DNA of 64,000 nt, taken from the NCBI RefSeq assembly GCF_041435195.1, contig NZ_CP108106.1, positions 2,418,001-2,482,000 on the forward strand, written 5' to 3'. The DNA is from Streptomyces sp. NBC_00224 (GTDB lineage Bacteria > Actinomycetota > Actinomycetes > Streptomycetales > Streptomycetaceae). The notes beneath the pieces were generated by a model. It searched no databases, was not told where the DNA came from, and worked only from the letters and a program-made list of their open reading frames with translations. Made by a program: the position numbers and the translations under genes. Positions 16,509 through 26,300 of the stretch are shown piece by piece (position 1 is the stretch's first letter; every line of letters begins with the position of its first letter).

Positions 16509-19500
16509 TTAGGGGTGGACGATCACTTGGAGGACGCTATTGGCAGTGTCCATCGCGTACACCTCGGCGCAGGCGAGCAGATGAAGTTGGTCCTCGGAAA
16601 CGCGGGCTTTGGAGACACCGGGCTGAACGATGGTGATAGTGAACTTGGGTTCCAGGAGCGGAGCGCGCTGGGCGAGTTCGTAGAGTGTCTGGTCCGTCCC
16701 CTTTTCCAGTCCAGACCGGCCTTGGTCACGGCGGTGACCTTCGCGGCGGATCAGGTTGTTGAAGAGACGACCTGGGCGGTGCCTCCATTTAGTGGATTTG
16801 TGGACCTGGCCGCACACTTCGTACAGATCGGCGACTCGGGCACCGGGGACGTCTCCGTGCGCGTACTTGCAGTGGACGAGGTTTACATGGAGCTGGTTGC
16901 CTTCGATGCGGGCGGCGACGATGTCTGCGACTTCGCCGGCGCCGTCGTCGTCGATGACGAGGTCCCAGTCGGCCTCGCCGAGGAGGTGCTGGATGGTCTG
17001 TGCCTGGATGGAAGTGGGGTCACGGTCGGCGCCCTGGGTCTCCTTGCGCAGGTTGATGCCCGTCCAGTCGATGGTCAGGAGCCGTTCGGGGCTGAATGGC
17101 GCAACGGTTCCTGCTGGGCGAATGAGGAGCATGTCCGGTTCCAGGATCGCTTCGTCCTCGAAGAGAATCCGTAGACCGTGCTGGTTCAAGTATTCGCCGA
17201 ATGGCTGGGCTTGGCGGCTCATCGCGACTGTTGGTTCGGGACCATCGCACGTGAAATTGATGCGGCCGCCCGCGATGGTGATCTGGCATTCGACGCTCCA
17301 GTGCGGTGTGTGAAGGGTGAAGCCGATCGGGCCTTCACGGGTGAACGTGGTGATGGTGAGGTCGGTGTCGATCACTGGCCAGCTGAAGTTGTCGCGCTTG
17401 ATTTCGACGCTCTCGTTGATGCCGAGGAAGAACTGGATCGGCCACTCTAGGGCCAGCGGGACGAGCTCAGGACGTTCCGCGACTTCGGTGGGGATGATGA
17501 AACCCTTGAGGACGTCTGCAGGATCGACAGTCTCGTCGGTGAGTTTGGCGCCGACTTCATCGCACCAGTCGACCCAGCGTTTGAGTGTGTGTGCCACGCC
17601 GTAGTTCCAGACGCGCCCCTTCAGCGAGGCACCTACGTTGACGCGCTCGCCGCCCTCGTAGCCATTGACGAAAATGTTGGTCTGGCTCTTGTTGCGTCTT
17701 GCTGCCTCGGGATAGTCGAGTAGGACGTCGGCGCCGACCGCGAGCTGAAAGCGGCGGCTGCGGCTGCGGGCGTCGAGGGTCCCTACGTTGGTCGGCACGC
17801 ACCGCCGGATCTTCGCCATGATCCGGTAGACGACTGACCCCTTGATCCGGATGGCATCCGGGCCAGCCACCGCTTGGGCAAGATCTTCATGGATGCTGCT
17901 GGTGTTGGAGCTGTTGATGTAGAGCAGTCCGTGTGTCTTGTCCCAGTACAGGACGTACAGGTCGTGCGAGACGTCCTCCAGGCTTTTCACTGTGCCCCAG
18001 GCGACGGGTTTTCGCTCGCGTGCCACGAGCCAGGCGACCCGGTCTCGTTCGTTGATCGCAACCGGGTGGGTGAGCAGCCGGTCGCCGAAGAACGGCGCGA
18101 GCGCTTCGGGCTTCCACTGCAGAGTGCTGGTGCGATAGACGACGGTGCTCATCCGCGGTGCGATGTTCCGGAGTGAGACCCCGTCGGGCAGGCTTGAGAA
18201 GGCCTCTTCGAAGTCGCTGAGTTCTTCCTGCTCGCCGACCGCGTGCGCGGAGAGGATCTCAATTACGTCGTTCCAGTCGGCGTCCTCGGCATACAGCTTC
18301 TTCAAGTTCTCATCGAACTGAGTCTCGGTGCGGTTGACGACGACGGTCGCCGTCCCGATCGAGGTGCCGGCTACTCGTGTGAACCTGCCGATGAACTGCA
18401 GCGTGATGCCCAAGCTCTTGTGCTGGTCATGGATTGCCGCGATCTTGAGCGAGGGCAGATCGAAGCCTTCACCGAGCATGTCGACACAGACGACGATCTT
18501 GCTGCTCCGGTCGTGGAGCGCTCCCAGCGCGGCTTTGAGGTCTGTCCTACGGCCTTTGCTGTGCAGGATGACAGGGTTCAGGTCGGGAGCGAGCTCCTGG
18601 TAGAGCGGCAGGACATCCTCGGCGCGGCCGATCCGTTTGACCCGAGCCATGAGTAGGTGGTCGAAGCCGACAGTCAGATCCTCGCGGAGAAGTTCGACGG
18701 CCCGCTGCGCGATGGCGCGGTCCGGGTCAAACAGGTCGACCACGGGAGCGTATGTGATCTTTGAGAAGTAGCCCTGCTGATATGCGTCTTTGAGTGAGAA
18801 GCTGAACACGAATCGGCCGCCGAGGTCGGCGCCGTCGCTGCGGAACGGGGTGGCCGTGAACTGGACAACGCGCTTCCCGCCGAAATGATCGCGAATCTCA
18901 CGCCAAGTCTGCGAGGTCACATGATGGGCCTCATCGACGAACAAATGGGTGCACGCCCCAATCAGGGCATCCCGTGCTTCTGGGGAGAAGTGCTGCATGG
19001 CGGACGGTGTCGCCACGATCACATTGCAGTACGCCGCGAACTCGTGAGCCAGGACGGGATCTTGGATCCCGCGTTTGACCCGCCCGACGATCGGCTTGAG
19101 TGCCGACCCGGTTACGGTGCCGAAGTCCTGCAGCAGCCCCAGTCCTTCGAACTTGGTCGCGACCTGGTCCCGCAAGGCGTCGGAAGGAACGATAACCAGC
19201 AGGCGCTCAACGCTCCCGGCCACCAACAAGGCCACCATGGTCTCGGTCTTGCCCGTCCCTGTGGGCATGACGACCGTAGCGGGCTCAGGCCGCCTTGACG
19301 CCCAGTGCCCAAGAACTGCGTGTACGGCTCCAAGTTGCGGCTCCCGCAAGCCAGCCAAGCCCCGCTGCAAGTCCTCTTGGCGGAACCGGAAGGCTTCATC
19401 GAACGAGGCATGCACCTGGGCTGGGTCGACACGGTCGGCAGCACCATTCGGAGCCACGAGGCGCCAGGCTATGTTGCCTTCAATATCACAATGCCTGAGC

Positions 19501-19535
19501 CGGCCGGAGGGATCCACTCTCATGATGCCTCGCAC
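16509..19535 (-). CDS. SF2 DEAH-type helicase with C-terminal nuclease-like domain
   Basis: The 1008-residue protein starts with a superfamily 2 helicase core: REPQLGAV (64-71), Walker A PTGTGKT (91-97), DEAHH (201-205), TATPF (227-231), GEGFDLPSL and the arginine-finger motif QFIGRFTR. The middle 450 residues are unassigned. The C-terminal 155 contain D862-D864, a D871 in GEVADIVAARIEG and H888-C-K890 in VNLVHCKYAHG, a PD-(D/E)XK-like pattern. Helicase-nuclease fusions of this form are frequent single-gene anti-phage factors, acting on invading DNA in the cytosol. It is flanked on both sides by transposase remnants and lies a few kb from other defence-like genes. It is full-length and intact. 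The exact defence type cannot be assigned from sequence alone. Confidence 0.75.
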   Translation of the reverse strand: MRGIMRVDPSGRLRHCDIEGNIAWRLVAPNGAADRVDPAQVHASFDEAFRFRQEDLQRGLAGLREPQLGAVHAVLGHWASRRPEPATVVMPTGTGKTETMVALLVAGSVERLLVIVPSDALRDQVATKFEGLGLLQDFGTVTGSALKPIVGRVKRGIQDPVLAHEFAAYCNVIVATPSAMQHFSPEARDALIGACTHLFVDEAHHVTSQTWREIRDHFGGKRVVQFTATPFRSDGADLGGRFVFSFSLKDAYQQGYFSKITYAPVVDLFDPDRAIAQRAVELLREDLTVGFDHLLMARVKRIGRAEDVLPLYQELAPDLNPVILHSKGRRTDLKAALGALHDRSSKIVVCVDMLGEGFDLPSLKIAAIHDQHKSLGITLQFIGRFTRVAGTSIGTATVVVNRTETQFDENLKKLYAEDADWNDVIEILSAHAVGEQEELSDFEEAFSSLPDGVSLRNIAPRMSTVVYRTSTLQWKPEALAPFFGDRLLTHPVAINERDRVAWLVARERKPVAWGTVKSLEDVSHDLYVLYWDKTHGLLYINSSNTSSIHEDLAQAVAGPDAIRIKGSVVYRIMAKIRRCVPTNVGTLDARSRSRRFQLAVGADVLLDYPEAARRNKSQTNIFVNGYEGGERVNVGASLKGRVWNYGVAHTLKRWVDWCDEVGAKLTDETVDPADVLKGFIIPTEVAERPELVPLALEWPIQFFLGINESVEIKRDNFSWPVIDTDLTITTFTREGPIGFTLHTPHWSVECQITIAGGRINFTCDGPEPTVAMSRQAQPFGEYLNQHGLRILFEDEAILEPDMLLIRPAGTVAPFSPERLLTIDWTGINLRKETQGADRDPTSIQAQTIQHLLGEADWDLVIDDDGAGEVADIVAARIEGNQLHVNLVHCKYAHGDVPGARVADLYEVCGQVHKSTKWRHRPGRLFNNLIRREGHRRDQGRSGLEKGTDQTLYELAQRAPLLEPKFTITIVQPGVSKARVSEDQLHLLACAEVYAMDTANSVLQVIVHP

Positions 19536-19675
19536 AAGGTAGGTGCTTCAAGAAGCTAATCAAAAATCAGGCGTTAGTAACATTATCAGCAGTCACGAGT
19601 CACTCTTGCGATATCCGCATTGCGGGTGGCGTTCCAAATGATCGAGACGATGAGGGGTCGGTTACCAACTGAAGT

Positions 19676-19855
19676 CTTTGAGAGTTTCCGCTCTGGGGTG
19701 AAGCCAGCTGCGGCGATGCACGCCGCTCGGTTCGGACTGCACCTGGCTCCGCGAAAAATCTGCCAGGACTTCCGGTAGGTCATGGCCTGCTTGACTGGTA
19801 TACGCACCGTAGAGAGCGCGTGGTTGGCCGTGTGCTGGGGCAGCAACAGGCCCAC
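19676..19855 (-). pseudogene. Decayed IS5-family transposase fragment
   Basis: Minus-strand translation gives LLPQHTANHALSTVRIPVKQ, then MTYRKSWQIFRGARCSPNRA and CIAAAGFTPERK. It aligns with the C-terminus of the IS5-like remnant at 14741-15224 (TPTQQTVNRALSMAQAPVEG, LKSWRIFRKARCSPNR). Many substitutions separate the copies, so they decayed separately. Only about 60 residues remain. Confidence 0.65.
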
Positions 19856-20026
19856 CGCTGGGCGGGCGTCTGTCAAGTGTGGTGGGGAGCGTGCCGGATG
19901 CCGTGCGGCCGACCTGGGGAGCATGGCATGGGCGGATCCCATCCGATGCCAACTGGCTTGTGGCATCGGCGATCCCCGCTAGGGTTCATATCCCGTCCAC
20001 AATCGCTCTCGGCGGGGGTCTTGTTC

Positions 20027-21710
20027 GTGTCGCGGATTGCTGCTCGTCGTGCTTTTGACCCGGCTCGGATCGGGCGCTTCCGGGTGATCGGGGCGCTGGG
20101 CGCGGGTGGGATGGGCGCCGTGTACGCCGCGGTCGGGGAGCGGAGCGAGAGCGGGTAGCGGTGACGCCGTGCACGCCGGGCAGGCCGCGGATGACCAGTT
20201 CCGGGCCCGATTCCGGCGCGAGGTGCAAGTTCTGCGGAGGGTGTCGGGTCCGTGTCTGGTGCCGCTGCTGGAGGCCGATCCCGAGGCGGACATCCCGTGG
20301 CTGGCGACCGCCTACGTACCCGGCTCGACGCTCGGAGAGCACACGGCGGTGCACGGGCCGCTGGCCGGGATCCAGCTGCACCTGTTCGCCGCGGGGACGG
20401 CCGGGGCGCTCGCGGCCGTGCACGCCGCCGGGGTGGTCCACCGCGACCTGACCCGCGAATGTGATCCTGGCCCCGGACGGACCGCGGGTACTGGACTTCG
20501 GTATCGCCCACGTCGCCGACGGCACCGCGGTCACCCGCACCGGCCTGCTCACCGGGACCCCGGGCTGGCTGAGCCCCGAGTACTACCGTGGCAGCACCGC
20601 CGGGCCGCCAGGGGCGTCTATGCCTGGGGCGCACTGCTCGCCTTCGCAGCCACCGGCCGCCACCCCTTCGGCACCGGCAACGCCGAGGCCGTCGCCTTCC
20701 GCGTCCTGAACGCGGAGCCGGACCTCGACGGCGTCCCCGACGACATGCTCAACCTGGTGACGGCGTGCCTCGCCAAAGACCCGGACCACCGGCCGCCGTC
20801 CGCTGGCGTGGCACAGGAGACCGCCGAGCTGCTCGGCAAGCAGGCGACCCAGGTCCTCGGGGATGTCCACGACCGGCCAACCGAGGTCCCGAACCTGATC
20901 GCAGAGCAGTGGCACCCCCCGACCGTCGAAGACCCCGCCTGGTCGGCTGCCGCGATACGCCCTCCCTACAGGCGCGCCCGGCTCATCGTCGTCGCGGCCA
21001 CCGTGTTCGCCGCGGCCGCCACAGGCACCTGGTTCGCGCTGGCCCCCGGCCACGCCCCAGCGCGCGCCACCCACTCCCCGCAGTCGGCCGCGGCCCGTTC
21101 CACCCCTGGCGCCACACCGGCTGCGACCACGTCATCCCTCGCCCGCACAGCCGTCACCGAGTCACAAACCCCGACCGCCGCGGCGTCGTCCGCGACGCAG
21201 ACCCAGGTGGTCACCCTCAGCCCCTGGTCCCCAGGCGGCACCCCGGCAACCGGCATCACCATGACCGACCGGGCCAGCGGCTCCTGCTTCGGGACCGCCG
21301 AATCCACGATGCGCACGGACGCCTGGCGCTGCACCGCCGGCGACCGGATCCTCGACCCGTGCTTCTCCCCGGACTCCGATCCCGCAGACACCAGCGCGCT
21401 GTGCCTGGACGGAGCTCCCGGCCGCATGGTCGAACTGTCGGTCCCCGAGGGCTTTCCCGGCAACAACAACTACATGCCGGGCGGAACTGACATCGAATCG
21501 ATCATCTTTGCCCTGGCCGACGGCGCCCGCTGCTCGTTCAGCGGCGGAGGAACCCTGACGCTGGCGGGACAGCGCCTGAAATACGGCTGCGACAACGGCG
21601 GCTACCTGTACGGCTACCCGAACAAGACAGCCGCCGTGTGGACCATCTCCTACACCGCCCCCGGCAGCGGATCCAGCGTCTCTACATCGATCACCACCGT
21701 CTACCAGTAG
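20027..21710 (+). pseudogene. Frameshifted membrane Ser/Thr protein kinase
   Basis: Three reading frames must be joined. From GTG 20027: ARIGRFRVIGALGAGGMGAV, the glycine-rich loop. After a break near 20150: DDQFRARFRREVQVLRRVSG through VHAAGVVHRDLTR. After a second break near 20455: NVILAPDGPRVLDFGIAHVA, the HRD-N/DFG region. After a third near 20615: VYAWGALLAFAATGRHPF and the rest of the C-lobe. A membrane span at about 20980-21050 and a roughly 200-residue extracellular part with four cysteines finish at TAG 21710. The breaks hit the VAVK lysine and the catalytic loop, so no active kinase can be made. The extracellular part stays open, which suggests the decay is recent, or that sequencing errors are involved. 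Confidence 0.8.
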
Positions 21711-21846
21711 CAAATTGACGGCCGTCCAGCTGAAGCGGCGGGTGATCAGGTAGGCCACCGCCGTGACTGCTTGCGGGCAGTCCGAAACAATGGCGGGCTC
21801 GGTGCCGGGGCCGCGATTGACGCGCAGAGTGGGGCCAAGTCGGAGA

Positions 21847-23250
21847 TCAACGCAGCATCGTGGCCGGGAGCTCCAATTGCAGCAGGTGAGGCCGCGGGGT
21901 CTGATCGTTGCCACGGATGTCGGTCAGGAGGTACACCATGTCGTCGGGCCCGTGGGCGAATCCGGTGATCTGGGTGGTGTTGGGCAGACGGAGCAACAAC
22001 GTAGAGGTGTGGTCGTGGATGTCGACGGCGTAGACGGCCTTCTCGAATCCCTGGGGGCTTCGGCCTGCCAGGAGCACCGTGTGGTCGCCTACGGCGAGCG
22101 CGGCATCGGGAGTGAGGGGTGCTGAATCGGCCCAGCGGTCCGCGGGGCAGCGCCAGTTGTGCTTACAATCGGTAGTGACGCTGTGGCCGCCCCCACTGAT
22201 GTAGAGGGATCCGGCGCCAGTGAGAACGGCTTGATGGACCCAACCGGGGAAGTCGACCTCGCAGGTAACGCCGTCGGGAAAGTCCGCTGCAAGCTGGGTG
22301 AGCGTGTGGCCACCGTGGCCTTCGGCCCTACGCGGTCCGGACGAGGCGAACACCCACGCAGTGTTGTCGGGCCCGGGTAGGAGCTGTCGGCTGCCCACGA
22401 ACCCGCCGCTGGCGACATCGACGCTGCTGTCCTTGCAGAAGCGCAACGCCGCCTCCTCGACCAGCACGACCATGCTGCCGTCGGCCTCGGAGAGGGCCGG
22501 TCCGTGGCAGAAGGACGGGGCGGTCGTCCACATGCTGGCGCCACTGTCAGGAGCGACCTGCAGCACGCCTTCACGAGTCGTCCACAGCAGACGCCCGTCC
22601 GCTGTGGACGCCATGCCGTCCACTTTTCCAGCCGCCCACGGCCCGCCGGAAGTTAGCACGCTGGAGACGGTCAGCCCGGCCTCGGGCCAGGCGGGAAAGC
22701 CTTCGATCGGCTGGTCGACCGGACGCAGAGCGGGCAGCGGCTCGCCTGCTGCGGCCGGGGTGTCGAGGAGGCCGGCCAGAAGCACGTAGGCACCGCCCTG
22801 GCGGCCGGTCACCGACAGCAGCTCGTGGAAGAGACGGTCCGCGCTGAACAGGCCGGCGACCATCGCCTCCACGTGCTGCCGGTCCATCAGGAGGATCTGC
22901 GCGTGGTACTCGGCCTTGTCATAGACGGCCTTGGTGTATCCCGACATGGACACGAAGAAGCCTTGAACACCGGGACGTCGGGTTTCCAGCCGGCCCTTGA
23001 GCTTGGCGATCGCCGTCTCATCGACCCTCTCGCGTTCCCACTTGGCCTCCAGGATGCAGCTGGTGTAGCCGAGGGTGAAATGGACATCGATTTCGTCCCG
23101 CCCGTGAAGACCGCGCAGATCACTGCGCGCGTCATGCAGGTTGCCGCGGCGCAGCAAGTCGGCAAGGAAGGCGTTGAACTGCCTACCACGGGCCTGTTCC
23201 TGCCCCGGGGCCGCGTGGTGGAGTGCGCGGTAGGTGCTGATCTGGTCCAT
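21847..23250 (-). CDS. PD-(D/E)XK nuclease fused to beta-propeller-like domain
   Basis: The product has 467 residues. Residues 1-130 form a restriction-endonuclease-type domain: D55 in DEIDVHF, E68-A-K70 in CILEAKWER, then a helix and VQGFFVSMSGYTKAV, as in Mrr-like catalytic domains. Residues about 190-460 hold repeated short motifs of four-strand blades (GMASTADGRLLWTTREGVL, SLYISGGGH, AVGDHTVLLAGRS, GFAHGPDDMVYLLTD), a probable beta-propeller. Such domains usually recognise protein or ligands, so it may sense a phage product and gate the nuclease. The gene lies 55 bp after the STAND NTPase on the same strand and is probably in its operon. I know of no named family with exactly this architecture. 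Confidence 0.7.
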   Translation of the reverse strand: MDQISTYRALHHAAPGQEQARGRQFNAFLADLLRRGNLHDARSDLRGLHGRDEIDVHFTLGYTSCILEAKWERERVDETAIAKLKGRLETRRPGVQGFFVSMSGYTKAVYDKAEYHAQILLMDRQHVEAMVAGLFSADRLFHELLSVTGRQGGAYVLLAGLLDTPAAAGEPLPALRPVDQPIEGFPAWPEAGLTVSSVLTSGGPWAAGKVDGMASTADGRLLWTTREGVLQVAPDSGASMWTTAPSFCHGPALSEADGSMVVLVEEAALRFCKDSSVDVASGGFVGSRQLLPGPDNTAWVFASSGPRRAEGHGGHTLTQLAADFPDGVTCEVDFPGWVHQAVLTGAGSLYISGGGHSVTTDCKHNWRCPADRWADSAPLTPDAALAVGDHTVLLAGRSPQGFEKAVYAVDIHDHTSTLLLRLPNTTQITGFAHGPDDMVYLLTDIRGNDQTPRPHLLQLELPATMLR

Positions 23251-23305
23251 GGGGTATCAGGGTAGGACGCCGTGGGTCCCGGGAAGACACTACTGGTCGA
23301 GCCTG

Positions 23306-26300
23306 TCAAGACTTCCATGGCACCAGGCCAGCGGCGAGGAGACGGCGGGCTGCCGTGAATTTGAGACGGCTATAGAACGCCTGGTGGCTGGTGAACGCTT
23401 CGTTCCGCCGGGCCGGACTGCCGAGGTCGAAGCCGAAACCGTACAGCACCAGGACTCGCCGATGTCTGTCTGCGGCGGCGAGCCACTGCTGTTGTGGCCG
23501 GATGCGGGCGCGGGCACGTAGGACTCCGGCCGAGTCTTTGAGAGTGAGTTGGCCTCGGTGGCGGCGCAGTTGCCAGCCGGCCGGCGTGGGAACGGTGAAG
23601 GCTTCGGGGACCACCAGCCGGAAGCCTGAGCTGCAGATTCGATGGACCTGCAACTCCATGCTGAGGCCGTCGGCCGTGCCGATGGCCAGCATGTGTGTGG
23701 GCTCTATGACGGCCACAGCAATGGTCCTGTCCCTGCCGACTGTGCCAGCGGTTGGAAGAGCAGCGAAGCCGAGGATGTCAAAGGGCGCCTCGGAGCTCAG
23801 AGCCAAGCGGATGCCAACATCGGCTCGTTCCAGGACGCGGGCCAAATTGGGATCCCCTTGCCATCCTGGCGCCAGCGTCTGCAGCAGTTTCTCGCCGTGC
23901 ACTTGGAAATTCTCGTGCACAGTCCTGGCGGCGATGTCACGCAGTCGGCCAATGAGATGGTGGAGAAGATCCTCCCAGGGGGTTTCCTCGTTCGTCTCCT
24001 TGTCGAGTGGGTGGGTCCCGAGGTCGTGCATCAGCGTCTCGAAGGCTGAAGTGTCATTGCGGCTGGCTGCCGCCACGGCCTTGAGCAATGTGTACCGAGT
24101 GCGTTCGACGAGCGGCACTTGCCTGCTAAGGGTATCCACGTCCATCTCGCTGACAATGCGGTTCAGCAGGGCAGCCGCGGCTTCGTCTCCCGCCACAACC
24201 CAGGCGAGCGCGCAGGTCAGACCCACGTTGTGCACGAGCATCTGTTCCGCAAAGCGATGCAAGGAGCGAGGTCGGGTGCGGGCAAGGAAGCTTTCGAACT
24301 CCGCCTCGGCCTCTTGCCAGCGCCTCTGAACAGTCAGGGCTTCGATCAGGATCCGCTGCACTTCCGCGGAATTGCCGGTCCAGTCTTCCCCGTAAGATGC
24401 CAGCGCCTCCCGCGCGGCGCGTTCTGCTGCCTCGGTTTGCCCTGCTTCGAAGAGGCGCCCGACAGCCCGTGCCTGTGCCATCTCCGCGACGGTGGAAGGC
24501 GTGGGGAGCAGGCCGCTCAGAGTGGTGAAGGAGCGGTGCAGGTGTACGAGACGCTCGTTGCGCGCATGCCGCCGAAGTAGCTCTTCCAGGATCGCTGCAG
24601 CTTCGGCTGTGAGCACGGCAGCGGCGTTCCGTGCAGGTTCTTCCTGTCGGATGTGTTCGATGTAAGCGAGCACGGGGGTGAGCAGCCGAAGAGCCTGGTC
24701 GGCTTCTCCGGGCAGCTCCGCGATCTGGTGAGCGTGGGCCAACTGAATCCGTGTCTGTGCCTGAAGGACCTCATTCGGCTCTTCGATCTCATCGAGCCAG
24801 GCCAGCTCAAGCGTCAGCAGCTCTATGGCTTCGCGGACCTCTCCCTGGAGTTTCTTGAATCCTGCAAGGTTCCCGAGCAGAACGGCCGTGTGGTTGTCCT
24901 TCACATCCCTGCGGCGGGCGTGCGCCGCGAGGGCAGCCGCGTGCTGAGCCAATTCCCAGCTTCGGTCGGCATGTGAAACCTCCATGGAGACGTACAGCCA
25001 GCGGTCGGTGTGGAAGGCGCATTGGGAGAGTGCTTCTTTGCTGCCAGGCGTCTGTTCGTAGTACTGGCGGAGAATCTCTTGGAGAACGGCATTCATCGAG
25101 ACCGTGTCGTCGATGCCGACAGGGGACTTGCTGGACAGCGGCGCCAGAGGCTCTGTGTATCGGACGAACGAGACCTTTACCAGGGCGCGGAAGATCTCTC
25201 GGAGTGGCACGTCGCTTTCGTCGACGGCCGTAGGCAATGGAGTCGTCGGGACGTCCTCCGGGGAGAAGAAGGCGCTGACGGCGGCCAGATGGATGGGGAT
25301 GCGCTGCGGGGCGAAGTTCGTCAGGTAGCCGAGGACTTCTCGCACTTGCCGGGACAGCTGTTGGTCGCCCGCCAGAACATGGACCAGTCGGGCCAGGCTC
25401 AAGTCCACCGCGGCGACCAGGGTGCGCGGGTAGCCGTGCGGTATGGAGAAGCGGTCGTCTAGTGCCCGTGACAGCAGTGCATGGCGGTACTGGTCGATCC
25501 TGTCGACGGGGATGGCGCAGCTCCGGAGGTAGCCGCAGGCCAGTTCGATCGCAAGTGGCCACCCATCGAGGGCGTCTGCCAGCGTGGCCAGATCTTGCCG
25601 GTGGCGTTCCGCGTCACTGTCTGTCAAGGCAAGTCGACGTGTCATCAGTTCACAGGCATGGTCGGTGCTCATCCTGTCTACCGATACTCGGTGCCTTGCC
25701 CACGTCCATCCGGCATTGTCGATGGACGTGATCAGTACGTCCCCGCGGCCGAGTCGGGGGATCCAGGGGGACACGATGTCGGCGAAGGCATCGTCGAAAA
25801 CGATCAGCCAACGCCCGGGTAAGGCGCTGAGTAACTCGTGCGCCTGCTCCCGGAGGTGGTCCGCGCTGCGTGCAGACTGATCGTCGAACTGTCCGTGCAG
25901 GTGCCCGCACAGGCGTCGGAACGATGCCGTCAGGGATTCGGTCGTGGAGGCGTCAGCCCAGAAGATGAGGTCGTACCTGTCCGCGTGCTCAGCGACGTAC
26001 GCCGCCGCTGTGCTGGACTTGCCGATGCCCGACAAGCCGGTGACCACGCAGCTCTGAACACCGCCCGGAGCACTGTCTGCCGGAGTCAGTGCGTCTGCGA
26101 CTTTTGCGAGGAGCGCTGGACGGACGATGTCAGGTACGGGAGTGACAGGTCCATAGACCGCGGCCCAGTCCTTACGGCCCAGCGCGCGGATCAAGACGTC
26201 GTCTTCCACCAGGACCGCATTTGTGAAGTCTGAGATGCTCCAGAATGCCTCCTGCGGAGTGGCAGCACGGCGCAGGACCTCGGCCGTGAGATATCCCAGA

